DNA from: Psychrobacter sp. I-STPA10
GTDB lineage: Bacteria; Pseudomonadota; Gammaproteobacteria; Pseudomonadales; Moraxellaceae
NCBI RefSeq assembly: GCF_021012795.1
Contig: NZ_VFYU01000032.1
Location: 1 to 64,000 of the forward strand
Length of the DNA stretch: 64,000 bases
Direction: 5' to 3'
Shown: piece after piece, positions 47,955-59,325 of the stretch
Layout: the number at the start of each line of letters is the position of its first letter
How positions within the stretch are numbered: the stretch's first letter is position 1
Position numbers and translations under genes: made by a program
Notes under the pieces: model-generated
Seen by the model: only the letters and a program-made list of their open reading frames with translations
What the model was told of the DNA's origin: nothing
The model's database searches: none

Positions 47955-49178
47955 TCAAGGCACTTCCCAACCATCTGTTCCCTCGTTTTCATTAAGCATA
48001 CGGCGAAAGCCATTTTTGACCATCTCGAAGCGAGCATCTGGGACAGGTTTGCCCGTTTCGGTGACCTTATCCTTTTCAAACTCTATCTTATGCAGACGGC
48101 TATAATCTGGGGTTATCGCTTGCCAGTTGGCTTGGCTATAACTACCCTTACCATTATTGCTATTGTCGCCATCTGCTGTGGCAACCACAAAGCTAAATAA
48201 CGGCTCATCACCCACCATCATCCGCAAATCCTCAATCACCAATCCTTGTTTATTATCTGCCATTGATTGTTGGCGATACACTGTCCAACCATCAGTAAAC
48301 CACGTTAACCGCTCGGTATGGGGCTGGCTGGCTGTGGGTACTTGTGATTTTAGAGCATTGGATTGTTGATATTGGTTTAATTGCCGATATTCGGGCAAGC
48401 GTTTATCAAGCAAACTGCCTCTTACTTCGTATAACTGACCTGTTGGTGTTTCAACAAGGCTACGCCACATAATGGTTGAGGGTAACATCGGCATGGTTTT
48501 GATACGGGCGATGTCAATATTGGCATTGGCAAGTGTCTGTTCGGCTTTATTTTGGGCGATATATTTTAGCCCAATGGATAGCAGCAGATAGCTACTCGAT
48601 ATAAGAAGCATATATAGGGTAAAGCGTTGACAGTTGGCAAACCACTGCTTGGATTGGTGCTTTAATTGATGTGTTGATTGACCATCACTCACCCCTTGCA
48701 CATACGCAAGCCGTTTACCTTTAATAAGTCCTACAATCATGGCGATTAATAGCGGAATGGTATAAATCGGGTCAATGATAAACATTGAAGCAATGCTGGT
48801 CGGTGGTGGGGTAAACGGCCAAAATAGCTGGGTGCCATACACCGTCAGGCTATCAAGTAATGGGTGGGTGGTCAGTGCCAACGTCATTGCCACCGCTAAT
48901 CGGCTGGTAGAATAGGGTAGCGGTTGCTCTCGCCACTGATAAAATTTGCTAATCAGCCATGCCCCACCAATCCCCACTGCCGTCAACACAAACAGCGAAT
49001 GGCTAAATCCTCGATGATAAGTCATACTGCTAATCGGGTCAGGGTAGGATATCAACACGTCCAAATCAGGAAGCGTACCCAGCATTGCCCCATAAATATA
49101 GGCTCGGCGACCTTGATATTTATCCAATATTGTCCCTTGCACACTTGCCCCTAGTACGACTTGTGTTAATGAATCCAT
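47955..49178 (-). CDS. YdjM-type (DUF457) inner-membrane metal-dependent hydrolase
   Basis: 407 residues. The N-terminal ~180 residues carry the family motifs: MDSLTQVVLGASVQ, LGTLPDLDVL, YHRGFSHSLF and THPLLDSLTVYGTQLFWPF, giving clustered His and Asp residues in or near membrane helices. The C-terminal ~200 residues form a soluble region after the last helix (~200-220). The enzyme activity of this family is not established. It is convergent with the toxin gene, 15 bp apart. Confidence 0.85.
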   Translation of the reverse strand: MDSLTQVVLGASVQGTILDKYQGRRAYIYGAMLGTLPDLDVLISYPDPISSMTYHRGFSHSLFVLTAVGIGGAWLISKFYQWREQPLPYSTSRLAVAMTLALTTHPLLDSLTVYGTQLFWPFTPPPTSIASMFIIDPIYTIPLLIAMIVGLIKGKRLAYVQGVSDGQSTHQLKHQSKQWFANCQRFTLYMLLISSSYLLLSIGLKYIAQNKAEQTLANANIDIARIKTMPMLPSTIMWRSLVETPTGQLYEVRGSLLDKRLPEYRQLNQYQQSNALKSQVPTASQPHTERLTWFTDGWTVYRQQSMADNKQGLVIEDLRMMVGDEPLFSFVVATADGDNSNNGKGSYSQANWQAITPDYSRLHKIEFEKDKVTETGKPVPDARFEMVKNGFRRMLNENEGTDGWEVP

Positions 49179-49208
49179 AAAGTTTGCCCTAGTTTTATTC
49201 TAATTTGG

Positions 49209-50132
49209 CTATAGCACCTCAAACCCTAAATTTATCAATTCCTTAGTTAACATCTGAATATTATAATAAGAATGAGCTTTGGTGGTGTTTTGAAAGAATA
49301 TATAAAGCGTATCAAAATGTTGTCGCTGATTGGCGATGGTATTTGCCCAACCTTGCATCTCTATCTGAGTATAGCGGTAATCGTGGCGTTCGCTTGCTGA
49401 CTTGGCGTCCCACCAATTCAGATTATTGCCATGTAAGCGTAGATAACCTGTGCGCTTGGTTAATAAAAACCGAGAATTGGGCAAACCATTAACCTTAGGA
49501 TAATCAACACTGCACCAAATCAAACCTTGCTTAACAAAGCTGTCCTCAACTTGGGCAACGTGCCAACTGGCATGACGAAATTCAATCGCCAATTCAACCC
49601 CTGCAAAATATTGTACCAACTGAGCCAAATACAAACGATTTTCTCGCGTACGGTCAAAGCCATGCGGAAATTGTAGCAGTAGTGGGGCAAGGCAATCTGC
49701 CTCTATCAGTGGTGATAGAATGTTTAAAAAGGCTTGGGCATGTTTGGTAATGCTGTCATCTGTATGCGAACGCACATGGGTGAAATCTTGGTGTAGTTTT
49801 AAGGCAAATTTAAGCGGTGGCTTTTTGCTATTTACTGAGTCTGTTGTTGTACTTGGTGTTATATCTGTTGGACTATCAGCAAATAGGTCGGGTAATGGTT
49901 GATTTGATAAGATAGTGGAGAAGTCTTGCGATTTTTGCAACATACCTGCAATGGCTTTTTGCCCAATGGGGGCATAAAAGGTGCTGTTAATCTCAACTGC
50001 TCCGTAATGGTTGGCGTAATGAGTTAAAAAGTCACTCTTTTTGGTGCCAGTAGGGTATAGCGTACCAAGCAAATCGGTATCGCTATAACCGCCAGTGCCG
50101 ATATAGATTTTTTGCGTGGGATTGTTCATCAT
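49209..50132 (-). CDS. DUF72 (YecE-like) TIM-barrel protein
   Basis: 307 residues. DUF72 blocks are visible: IYIGTGGYSDTDLLGTLYP, the loop VEINSTFYAPIG, FALKLHQDFTHVR, LLLQFPHGFDRTREN, ELAIEFRHASW and LRLHGNN. The biochemical role of the family is unknown. The first or second Met may start it. It lies 30 bp upstream of the DUF457 gene and the two may be cotranscribed. Confidence 0.87.
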   Translation of the reverse strand: MMNNPTQKIYIGTGGYSDTDLLGTLYPTGTKKSDFLTHYANHYGAVEINSTFYAPIGQKAIAGMLQKSQDFSTILSNQPLPDLFADSPTDITPSTTTDSVNSKKPPLKFALKLHQDFTHVRSHTDDSITKHAQAFLNILSPLIEADCLAPLLLQFPHGFDRTRENRLYLAQLVQYFAGVELAIEFRHASWHVAQVEDSFVKQGLIWCSVDYPKVNGLPNSRFLLTKRTGYLRLHGNNLNWWDAKSASERHDYRYTQIEMQGWANTIANQRQHFDTLYIFFQNTTKAHSYYNIQMLTKELINLGFEVL

Positions 50133-50163
50133 TTAAAAAGCTAAAACCAATATTTAAAAAGCT

Positions 50164-50316
50164 GGTAGTGTTTCAAAAAGTATGCTGTGGTTATTTTTAA
50201 TAAATTACCATAGTCTCAGCCCTCCCCCTAGCCCCCTCCCAGTGGGAGGGGGAACAGTTCCCTCCAACTTTGGGGGAGGGTTAGGGAGGGGGTAGCATAC
50301 TTTTTAGAACACCATC
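50164..50316. mobile_element. ~153-bp MITE-like element, family C, with direct repeats
   Basis: Ends pair over about 21 bases (TAGTGTTTCAAAAAGTATGCT against the inverse of the right end at 50294-50314) with three mismatches. The direct repeat AAAAAGCT flanks it at 50156-50163 and 50317-50324. The core is C/G-rich with hairpins such as CCCCCTCCC-AGT-GGGAGGGGG. There is no coding capacity. An 8-bp duplication fits IS1595-type transposition, but that is inference. It interrupts the stop codon of dgkA without altering the protein. Confidence 0.78.
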
Positions 50317-50758
50317 AAAAAGCTGACGCTAATGCCATCACCCACAAAATAAATAATAGGGTTAATGCCAAAAACTGGGCGGCAGAACCGACATCTTTAC
50401 CAATTTTTGCTAAGGGGTGACGCTCGGTGGAGGTGTGGTCAATACTTGCCTCAATCCCCGTATTAAATAGCTCAACAATCAAGGATACAAACGAGGCAAA
50501 CACTAGTATCATTTTAATCGCTAAAGCAAACGGCATAAATAACAGTGCCACAAATAGCCCTAAATTTAGCCATAGTACCTGCCGAAAAGCTGCTTCATTT
50601 TTGTAGGCTGCCATAAAGCCATCACGAGAATAGCCGAATGCTTTGACAATACGGCTAACACCACCTTTACCTTTGACTTCAGCCGCAAAACTTTCTGCAA
50701 CTTGTTCCCCTGCATCGGGGGTATACTTGGCGTGGCGAGAATGTTTGGGGTCTTGCAT
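50315..50758 (-). CDS. dgkA: Diacylglycerol kinase
   Basis: 147 residues, slightly longer at the N-terminus than E. coli DgkA (122). Three membrane helices follow RIVKAFGYSRDGFMAAYKNEAAFRQ; the catalytic and metal site is VELFNTGIEASIDHTS. It recycles diacylglycerol to phosphatidic acid. It is 36 bp after ispA on the same strand and probably cotranscribed. The TGA stop is made by the MITE end plus one target base; the original stop was TAA. Confidence 0.93.
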   Translation of the reverse strand: MQDPKHSRHAKYTPDAGEQVAESFAAEVKGKGGVSRIVKAFGYSRDGFMAAYKNEAAFRQVLWLNLGLFVALLFMPFALAIKMILVFASFVSLIVELFNTGIEASIDHTSTERHPLAKIGKDVGSAAQFLALTLLFILWVMALASAF

Positions 50759-50794
50759 ACTGTGTGCCTTTTTTTGCTTATTTACTTAATTTAG

Positions 50795-51832
50795 TTATTT
50801 ATTGCGTTGCCATAGCCATTCTGCCAATTCAATCAACGCATTATTTTCGCTTATATTGTCATTAGAGTTAGAATTAGTAAATTGTGCTAGTAAATCAGCT
50901 TTTGCCTCAATAAAAAGCTGTTTGGCATAGGCTTTGGCAGGCTCAATCCCCATCAATTTCACATAGGTAGATTTATCCAATTTTTCATCACTGCCCGCAG
51001 GCTTGCCCAAGTCGTTAGTGCTGGCAGTCACATCCAAAATATCATCTTGTACCTGAAATGCCAGTCCAATTTGAGTAGCAAAGCTCTGTAGTGCTGTGCT
51101 TTGCTCGCTATTGGCATGAGCACAGATACCACCCATCATGGTTGCCGCTTCGATTAAAGCTCCTGTTTTATCACGGTGGATGGCTTCTAATTCATCTTGA
51201 CTGATTTGCTGCCCCTCAGCATTTAAGTCGAGCATTTGTCCTGCCACCATACGTCTAGCACGAGGAGCAAAAGTATTTAGTAGTTGTATGGCAATGCTGT
51301 CATCTATGCTCTTAAAGCCTAATATATCTGATGTTAGCACCTCAAACGCTAATGTCTGCAATACATCACCTGCTAGTAGAGCAGTTGCTTCATCGAAGGC
51401 AATATGACAAGTTGGACGTCCACGGCGCAAATCATCGTCATCCATACAAGGTAGATCATCATGAATAAGTGAATAAGCATGTAGTAGCTCAACAGCAAGC
51501 ATGGCACGGCGGCAAGCATGGTTTAATGGTTGCTGAGGATTAACGCTACTAAAAGCACAAGCAACTAATAAAGGGCGCACCCGTTTCCCACTGCCTGTCA
51601 TGGCATAGTGGCAGGCTGCTTTAAGTGGTTCAGGTAAGGTGACAAACGTAACATTTGATAAACTGCTTTGTTGTTCATTGCCAAATAGAGCGGCAATATC
51701 ATCTTCTAAAACAGACAGCACGTTTTGCATAAATACATTAAAGTTTGGCGTTTGCTGAAAGCTGAATTGAGTATCATCAGTATGATGAGTAGGGTGGCTT
51801 GGCTGAGTGGTTTGGGAAGTTAAAGATGACAT
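50795..51832 (-). CDS. ispA: Geranyl/farnesyl diphosphate synthase
   Basis: 345 residues. Short-chain trans-prenyltransferase for isoprenoid synthesis. First Asp-rich motif LIHDDLPCMDDDDLRRG, second FQVQDDILD, plus GSGKRVRP at the substrate site. An Asn/Ser-rich insert lies close to the C-terminus. The N-terminal ~25 residues are Thr/His-rich and not conserved-looking. dxs and xseB, frequent partners, are not next to it. Confidence 0.92.
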   Translation of the reverse strand: MSSLTSQTTQPSHPTHHTDDTQFSFQQTPNFNVFMQNVLSVLEDDIAALFGNEQQSSLSNVTFVTLPEPLKAACHYAMTGSGKRVRPLLVACAFSSVNPQQPLNHACRRAMLAVELLHAYSLIHDDLPCMDDDDLRRGRPTCHIAFDEATALLAGDVLQTLAFEVLTSDILGFKSIDDSIAIQLLNTFAPRARRMVAGQMLDLNAEGQQISQDELEAIHRDKTGALIEAATMMGGICAHANSEQSTALQSFATQIGLAFQVQDDILDVTASTNDLGKPAGSDEKLDKSTYVKLMGIEPAKAYAKQLFIEAKADLLAQFTNSNSNDNISENNALIELAEWLWQRNK

Positions 51833-52384
51833 ATAGGATACGGTAAGCTAAAGGTGAATGTTTGATAAAGTCTATTTTCTGCTGAGTACATATTATATTG
51901 TCGCTGTCATATTATATATGGCTTTGTGCATTTATTATGTGTCAATCTCTATGAAACGCTTGTTTGCTCAATTTTTTAAATAGCTGTTTCAATGAGTATG
52001 AGTGCTTTTGTTATATAAGATGAAGTTTTTATATTATAACTGAGGTGAATACGTCTTAACTGCTGAATAAATCAGTATTACTGTCTTTATTTAGAAAATA
52101 AAAGCTTTGTGACAATTTATTAATATTTTTTATTTCACTATATTTCGTCATTTTTTTAGTCTAAAGTAAGGGTAATCTAAATTACACAAAGCTAGATGCT
52201 ACTTCATTTTCATCACTTTTACGATAAAAAATTGTAAGAAAAATTCATAGTCGTGCAAGAGTTTATGACTTGTGAGTCAGGCGTTACATTGTGACAGTGA
52301 GGGGGCAAATCCCCTACACTAAGTAGCGTTCTGAATGAATATCATAACAACACAAACAACCACAGAAAAAACGAGGAGAGAGGA
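51833..52384. other. Intergenic region upstream of fadB
   Basis: 552 bp between divergent ispA and fadB, AT-rich apart from the stem-loop near its right end. It should contain both promoters; no gene is seen. Confidence 0.35.
52296..52320 (+). other. Stem-loop in the fadB leader
   Basis: AGTGAGGGG pairs with CCCCTACACT with one bulged A, loop GCAAAT, about 65 bp before the fadB start in otherwise AT-rich DNA. It could be a leader control element. It is not followed by a T run, and it does not fold as a tRNA. Confidence 0.45.
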
Positions 52385-54556
52385 ATGATTTATCAAGGTA
52401 ATCGCATTTCGGTATCAATGCTAGATGATGGCATTGCCAATATGCAGTTTAATGCCGAAAATGAGAGCGTCAATAAATTTGATGCTGAAACCAATAAACA
52501 GTTTGCTGAGGCAGTCAGTGCCTTAGAGCAGGCGGATGAGGTCAAAGGTCTTGTCGTTACTTCTGGCAAAAGCGTGTTTATCGCTGGTGCTGACATTACC
52601 GAATTTTTAAGTATTTTTGAAGAGCCAGAAGAAAAAATCCTATCTTGGCTACTTGAAATTAACCAAATATTTAACCGTTTTGAAGACCTACCATTCCCCA
52701 AAGTTGCTGCCATTAATGGGGCTGCCTTAGGCGGTGGTTGTGAGATGACATTGGTATGTGAATACCGTGTGATGAGTGATAAAGCACAAATTGGTCTGCC
52801 TGAGACTCAGCTTGGTATTTTCCCCGGCTTTGGTGGTAGCGTGCGTACACCACGCTTATTAGGTATCGACAATGCACTAGAGCTAATCGCTACTGGTAAA
52901 CCACAAAAACCTGCCGATGCGTTAAAACTTGGCTTGGTTGATGCGGTGGTTTCTGCTGATGACTTACAAAATGCTGCCATTGATTTGGTCAAAAAGTGCA
53001 TCTCAGGTGAGCTTGATTGGCAAGCCAAACGTGAAGAAAAACTAAACCCTGTTAAGCTAAACCAACTTGAGCAAGCGATGGCATTTAACAGTGCTAAGGG
53101 CATGATTTTTGCCAAAGCCAATCCAAAACAATATCCTGCTGTTGCCTTAGCCATTGAAGCGATTGAAAAACACGTGAATTTGCCACGTGACAAAGCCATC
53201 GAAGTAGAAGCCAATAACTTTGTCAAAGCCGCCAAGACACCACAAGCAGAAAGCTTAGTTGGTATCTTCTTAAATGACCAAGCAGTGAAAAAACTGGCAA
53301 AACAGCACAGTGCCAAAGCTCACGACATCAATGAAGCGGCAGTATTGGGCGCTGGTATCATGGGTGGTGGTATCGCTTATCAAGCCGCCAGCAAAGGCTT
53401 GCACATCATCATGAAAGACATCAAAGCTGAGCAGCTTGATTTGGGTATGGGTGAGGCAAGCAAACTGCTTGGCAAAATGGTTGAGCGTGACCGCATGACC
53501 CCAGCACAAATGGGCGAAACTCTAAGCCGTATCCGCCCAACCCTAAATTATGGTGACTTTGGTGAGACTGATATCGTTATCGAGGCGGTGGTCGAAAATC
53601 CAAAAGTGAAACATGACGTATTAAAAGAAGTCGAAGGCTTGGTTAAAGACGACTGTATCCTAGCCTCAAACACTTCAACCATTTCTATCACTTATCTAGC
53701 CGAAGTATTAGAGCGTCCAGAAAACTTTGTCGGTATGCACTTTTTCAACCCTGTACACCGTATGCCATTGGTCGAAGTTATTCGTGGTGAAAAGTCTTCT
53801 GAAGAGGCGATTGCTACTACCGTTGCCCTAGCACAGCGTATGGGTAAAGTGCCTGTTGTGGTCAATGACTGTCCCGGATTTTTGGTAAACCGTGTGTTGT
53901 TCCCTTACTTTGGTGCATTTGATTTACTGCTTAAAGAAGGAGCAGACTTTGTACACATTGATAAAGTCATGGAAAAATTTGGCTGGCCAATGGGTCCTGC
54001 TTACTTGATTGACGTGGTTGGTTTAGACACTGGCGTGCATGGTGCCGAAGTGATGGCAGAAGGTTTCCCAGACCGTATGAAACCTGACTATAAAGGCGCG
54101 ATTAAGCACTTATTTGAAAACAATCGCTTAGGTCAGAAAAATGGCGTCGGCTTCTACAAATACGAAAAAGACAAACGTGGTAAGCCACAAAAAGTCGCTG
54201 ACGATGCCACCTATGAGCTACTAAAAGCAGTGACAGATAATGGCAGCCAAGAGTTTGATGACCAAACCATCATTGACCGTATGATGCTGGCTTTCTGTAA
54301 CGAAACCGTGCGTTGCCTAGAAGATAACATCGTCGCTACCCCTGCTGAGGCTGATATGGCAATGATTATGGGCGTTGGTTTCCCACCGTTCCGTGGTGGT
54401 CCTTGCCGTTACATCGACCAAATGGGCTTGGATAACTACTTAGCATTGTGTGAAAAATACGCTCATCTTGGCAAAGCCTATGAAGCACCACAAAAAATCC
54501 GTGACATGGCAGCCGCTGGTGAGAAGTTTTATCCCACTGCGTCAAAAACCGCTTAG
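52385..54556 (+). CDS. fadB: Fatty acid oxidation complex alpha subunit
   Basis: 723 residues. Multifunctional beta-oxidation enzyme: the N-terminal crotonase domain (1-190; [48 protein letters not shown]) and the 3-hydroxyacyl-CoA dehydrogenase part (from ~315; [42 protein letters not shown]). AGGAGAGAGGA precedes the ATG. It forms an operon with fadA 45 bp downstream and makes the trifunctional alpha2beta2 complex with it. Confidence 0.97.
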   Translation: MIYQGNRISVSMLDDGIANMQFNAENESVNKFDAETNKQFAEAVSALEQADEVKGLVVTSGKSVFIAGADITEFLSIFEEPEEKILSWLLEINQIFNRFEDLPFPKVAAINGAALGGGCEMTLVCEYRVMSDKAQIGLPETQLGIFPGFGGSVRTPRLLGIDNALELIATGKPQKPADALKLGLVDAVVSADDLQNAAIDLVKKCISGELDWQAKREEKLNPVKLNQLEQAMAFNSAKGMIFAKANPKQYPAVALAIEAIEKHVNLPRDKAIEVEANNFVKAAKTPQAESLVGIFLNDQAVKKLAKQHSAKAHDINEAAVLGAGIMGGGIAYQAASKGLHIIMKDIKAEQLDLGMGEASKLLGKMVERDRMTPAQMGETLSRIRPTLNYGDFGETDIVIEAVVENPKVKHDVLKEVEGLVKDDCILASNTSTISITYLAEVLERPENFVGMHFFNPVHRMPLVEVIRGEKSSEEAIATTVALAQRMGKVPVVVNDCPGFLVNRVLFPYFGAFDLLLKEGADFVHIDKVMEKFGWPMGPAYLIDVVGLDTGVHGAEVMAEGFPDRMKPDYKGAIKHLFENNRLGQKNGVGFYKYEKDKRGKPQKVADDATYELLKAVTDNGSQEFDDQTIIDRMMLAFCNETVRCLEDNIVATPAEADMAMIMGVGFPPFRGGPCRYIDQMGLDNYLALCEKYAHLGKAYEAPQKIRDMAAAGEKFYPTASKTA

Positions 54557-54589
54557 TATAACGATGACACCAAAATATAAAAAAATTGA

Positions 54590-55774
<1,185 letters not shown>

Positions 55775-55825
55775 TCATCGATTTATTTAACTGTTTTTGA
55801 TTAATGTTAACTTTTGAATGATGTT

Positions 55826-55862
55826 AAAAAGGCAGGTTGCTAATGGTAACCTGTCTTTTTTA
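55826..55862. terminator. Bidirectional terminator of fadBA
   Basis: AAAAAGGCAGGTT pairs with AACCTGTCTTTTT (one G-U pair). It lies between fadA and the convergent LRR gene. Confidence 0.85.
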
Positions 55863-55875
55863 TTTGTTATGATTC

Positions 55876-56316
55876 TTATTTATTGTAGCCATGAACACGA
55901 GGTATGGTACGTAAAAAATCTTTGACAGGTTTTGATAACTCAGTCAGTGGATTGCCTGTTAAATCAAGTTGCCTTAACTCTTTTAGATGACAAATACTTT
56001 CAGGTAATGTGCTGAGCTGATTATAACGAATATTAAGCTCTGTTAATTTAGTGAGTTGCCCAATACTTTCAGACAGTTGGGTTAGTTGATTATTCCCAAT
56101 ACTAAGCCTTTCTAAATTAGTCAGTTGTCCAATTTCATTAGGTAAATAGGTAATTTTGGGCAGGTGAGCTTTGTTCTCATCATAGCGATTAAGATTTAAT
56201 TCTGTTATCGCCAGCAGTTTTTCTTTATCTCTTGGTACTTCATTCTCTGGAATCTCAAACTCATCTGCCCACGCAAAGATTTTTTGTGTCCAGTTATCAT
56301 GATGAGCCAAAGTCAT
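55876..56316 (-). CDS. Leucine-rich-repeat protein
   Basis: 146 residues without a signal peptide. A short N-domain (WTQKIFAWADEFEIPENEVPRDKEKL) is followed by about four LRR units of ~23 residues (LTNLERLSIGNNQLTQL, LTKLTELNIRYNQLSTLP, LKELRQLDLTGNPLTEL). LRRs bind proteins; the partner is unknown. AGGAAAG precedes the ATG. Similar short LRR proteins occur in many bacteria. It ends convergently with fadBA. Confidence 0.85.
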   Translation of the reverse strand: MTLAHHDNWTQKIFAWADEFEIPENEVPRDKEKLLAITELNLNRYDENKAHLPKITYLPNEIGQLTNLERLSIGNNQLTQLSESIGQLTKLTELNIRYNQLSTLPESICHLKELRQLDLTGNPLTELSKPVKDFLRTIPRVHGYNK

Positions 56317-56775
56317 ACTTATCTTTCCTATTTGATGTCATATTTATCGTTGAGTCATTTTGTCGATAAAAAATGTATTTTGAATTATATTCAATAATAA
56401 TTAATTTTTAACTGCTTTGTTAGGGTTTAAGGATAAATTCTTGTGTTAGTCTTATTTATATTATTGTAAGTGAATGGTAATATATGTGTCATAATTGGCA
56501 TTTAGTGATATGGAATGAATCATGATTGCCATGTAGGATTCATGTGAGGAGTGTGTGGAAGGAAGTCAGCAATAGCAGACATGGTTTTTAGTGGCTTTTT
56601 TAAGTCATTTAGTCGCAAATAGATAGTAAAAATAATTAAATAATGAAAGTTTTTTATTAGTATTATCATGTTACATATTCACCATCATCGCTTTACTATG
56701 GATGGTAGGGTGAGTAATTCTTTTATATTTATATTTTATTCTTAATAATACCATTCTTAATATTGTGAGTTTTTT
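56317..56775. other. Intergenic region before the second kinase
   Basis: 459 bp between divergent genes, AT-rich, presumably with the kinase promoter. Nothing else is supportable. Confidence 0.35.
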
Positions 56776-59286
56776 ATGTTGTCATTTTTTAGCAAGCTAT
56801 TTCGATTTAGAGTGTTGTTTTTATCTTTATTGGCTTTTGTACTATTAATCTCAGGTATTTTACTGAGTAACTATATTGTTAATTATCACGTAGAGCGTAA
56901 CTCAGGCATCATTTATGCTGCTGGTGAGATGAGTGACCAATTTTATAACTTAGCTTTGGATATTCAACAACTGAGTTTGGCACAACCCAATGAGCGACCA
57001 CAGATTATTGAGCAGACACAAAAGGCGCAGGCAGAAATTAATACTTTAATTGAGCGACTGGATAAGGGTGGGACTTATGAATATAATTATGGAGATGAAG
57101 GTTATATTGATGTTTCTGCCCTTGATTCGGAGACTAGTCGGAAAGCATTAAGCGAACTACGTCAAGTTTGGCAAATATATCAAAATAATATTGATTCTAC
57201 GATTGATGGAAACAACTATAATAGTAATCAAGCATTAGCAAATTATGCTTATGAAAATAAAGATAATATTTATGATACCATTGATAAGATCTATGCAGAT
57301 AGGTTTGAAAATAACCAATATTGGACAGAAATTGCTAAATATATTTTGTTTATTGATATGATTTTTGCGGCGTTATACTTTTTATGGTTTATTTTTTATT
57401 TTGTTCGTAGACTATTAATTTCTGAAGAAAATTTACAAACATCAAATCAACAAATTCAAGATATTCTAATAACCATCAAGGAAGGGTTATTTTTAGTAGA
57501 TAAAGATTTGGTTATTGCTGACCAGTATTCAACTGAATTAAAAAGAATGTTACAAAAAGAAAATATTGCTGGTAAAAAATTTACTCAGCTATTAGAAGAT
57601 AGTATTAGTGCAGAAGATTTAGAGAATACCAAAACCTTTATTGATCAACTTTATAGTCCTTGGGTAGTAGAAGAATTAATTACGGATTTAAACCCTTTAA
57701 AGCGCATAAAAGTGGCAAGTAATGATGATAATGGGATGCCAGTTATACGCTATTTAGATTTTGATTTTTATCGAGTGGTAAAAGAGGAAGAAATCGATAG
57801 GGTATTGGTCAGAGTCAGTGATGTTTCTGAAGCGGTAGAGCTAGAAAGACGCTTGATTGACGAGCAACAACAAAGTAGCCGTCAGATTGAAATGCTAAGC
57901 AATATATTGTCATTAAATAAAGAAATGCTCCAGACCTTTTTGGACAATACATTTATTCGTTTGGAAATTGTGAATAATATTTTAAAAACACCCGGTGCAA
58001 AAACATACGAAATGCAGCAAAAGGCACAAGAAATATTTCGACAAATGCATAGTATAAAAGGTGAGGCATCTTTTTTACGATTATTACCTTTTGTTGATTT
58101 GGCACATGAAACTGAAGAACATGTTAAAGTCTTGATAAATAAACCAGATTTGGTGGGTAATGACTTTTTGGCAATGGCGGTGAGTTTTGATTCTTTATAT
58201 GAGTTGACTAAATTTGTATCACAACTGGCAACACAACTGAATTTATATGATGGTAAGAAATCAACATTAGAAAATACGAGCATTCATCATTTAGATGAAA
58301 ATCCAACAGAAGAGGAAATTATACATATAATAGATTCTAATAGTAATGATGAAGTAAACGATGATGAAGTAAATAATGATGAAGTAAATAATGATGAAGT
58401 AAATAATGATGAAGTAAATAATGATGAAATAGATGGGATAAATGAAAAAACTGATCAAAGTATAGAAGCTAGTTCCAAGAATTTTGAATCTACGAATGCG
58501 ATTATTGAAAATAATCAGAGTGAAGTTGAAGTAGAGGCACTAAATACTTCTAAACCTGAAATAATACAGTCAGAGCCACTTCAAGATGAACATGCAGCAA
58601 ATGTAAGCCTTGAAAATATAGAAATAACTCAGCTAGAAAATTTAGAGTCAGAAAGTGAAATGTGTGATGTTGTTTCTGATAGTAAAACAAATGAAACAGC
58701 GATGTTTGTTAGCAAAGTAACATCTGACTCAGTAGTGGCATTACAGCTTGCTCAGTTCGTGCAAGACATTGCCAAGCGTTATAATAAACAAGTTCAGTTA
58801 CAGTGTCAGTATTGGGAGGATAGTAAACTTTCTGCAACTTTACAAATGGGAATTAAAGATATTTGTATTCAGATGCTACGTAATAGTGTGGTTCATGGTA
58901 TTGAACCTGCTGCTATTAGAAAAGAAATGGGTAAACCAGCCATTGGTAGTATACAAATTAATCTGATGCATGATGAGATTGAAAATTGTGTTTTATTTAG
59001 TTGTTATGATGATGGGCAGGGTTTGCAAACAGATAAAATCATTGCTTCATCTGTTGAGTCAGGTGTCATTAGTAGTGAGCGTGCCCATACGTTAACTCAA
59101 GATGAGGTAACACAGCTTATCTTTGGAATCGGTGTCTCAACTGCTGAAAATATTACTGAGGATGCAGGTAGGGGCATGGGAATGGATATTATCCAATCGC
59201 AAGTGGCAGCACTGGGTGGTACTTTAAATTGTGAGAGTCGCACAGGTGAAAGTACCAAATTTAATATTGTTATTCCCCTTGTTTAA
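56776..59286 (+). CDS. Second membrane CheA-like kinase (paralogue of 19236-21590)
   Basis: 836 residues with the same order: TM1 ~12-34, extracytoplasmic region ~35-185, TM2 ~186-210, PAS-like ~225-355, Hpt ~372-490 with His425 in MHSIKGEAS, a very acidic repetitive linker (~500-640), and the CheA-type ATPase (LRNSVVHGIE, DDGQGL, GRGMGMDII). The PAS-like parts of both kinases share the block FI(E/D)QLY followed by DLNPL. There is again no P5/CheW-like domain. It is 39 bp from its receiver gene, but no cheX follows. The extracytoplasmic parts differ strongly, suggesting different stimuli. Confidence 0.82.
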   Translation: MLSFFSKLFRFRVLFLSLLAFVLLISGILLSNYIVNYHVERNSGIIYAAGEMSDQFYNLALDIQQLSLAQPNERPQIIEQTQKAQAEINTLIERLDKGGTYEYNYGDEGYIDVSALDSETSRKALSELRQVWQIYQNNIDSTIDGNNYNSNQALANYAYENKDNIYDTIDKIYADRFENNQYWTEIAKYILFIDMIFAALYFLWFIFYFVRRLLISEENLQTSNQQIQDILITIKEGLFLVDKDLVIADQYSTELKRMLQKENIAGKKFTQLLEDSISAEDLENTKTFIDQLYSPWVVEELITDLNPLKRIKVASNDDNGMPVIRYLDFDFYRVVKEEEIDRVLVRVSDVSEAVELERRLIDEQQQSSRQIEMLSNILSLNKEMLQTFLDNTFIRLEIVNNILKTPGAKTYEMQQKAQEIFRQMHSIKGEASFLRLLPFVDLAHETEEHVKVLINKPDLVGNDFLAMAVSFDSLYELTKFVSQLATQLNLYDGKKSTLENTSIHHLDENPTEEEIIHIIDSNSNDEVNDDEVNNDEVNNDEVNNDEVNNDEIDGINEKTDQSIEASSKNFESTNAIIENNQSEVEVEALNTSKPEIIQSEPLQDEHAANVSLENIEITQLENLESESEMCDVVSDSKTNETAMFVSKVTSDSVVALQLAQFVQDIAKRYNKQVQLQCQYWEDSKLSATLQMGIKDICIQMLRNSVVHGIEPAAIRKEMGKPAIGSIQINLMHDEIENCVLFSCYDDGQGLQTDKIIASSVESGVISSERAHTLTQDEVTQLIFGIGVSTAENITEDAGRGMGMDIIQSQVAALGGTLNCESRTGESTKFNIVIPLV
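58345..58434 (+). repeat. Six 15-bp in-frame tandem repeats in the second kinase linker
   Basis: Unit AATGATGAAGTAAAT, encoding NDEVN. The central units are identical and the first two and the last vary. Being a multiple of three, copy changes would alter linker length without breaking the protein. Confidence 0.9.
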
Positions 59287-59325
59287 GTTAGTGTCTTATA
59301 CAAACCAAATAAATTAGGAAAAGAT

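Noticed and set aside
52255..52345. tRNA-like G/C-rich arm before fadB
   Set aside because: Only one hairpin is seen; no acceptor stem, anticodon arm or TTCRA loop could be fitted.
58345..58434. Short regular repeats that might suggest a CRISPR array
   Set aside because: The units are contiguous 15-mers inside a coding frame with no spacers.
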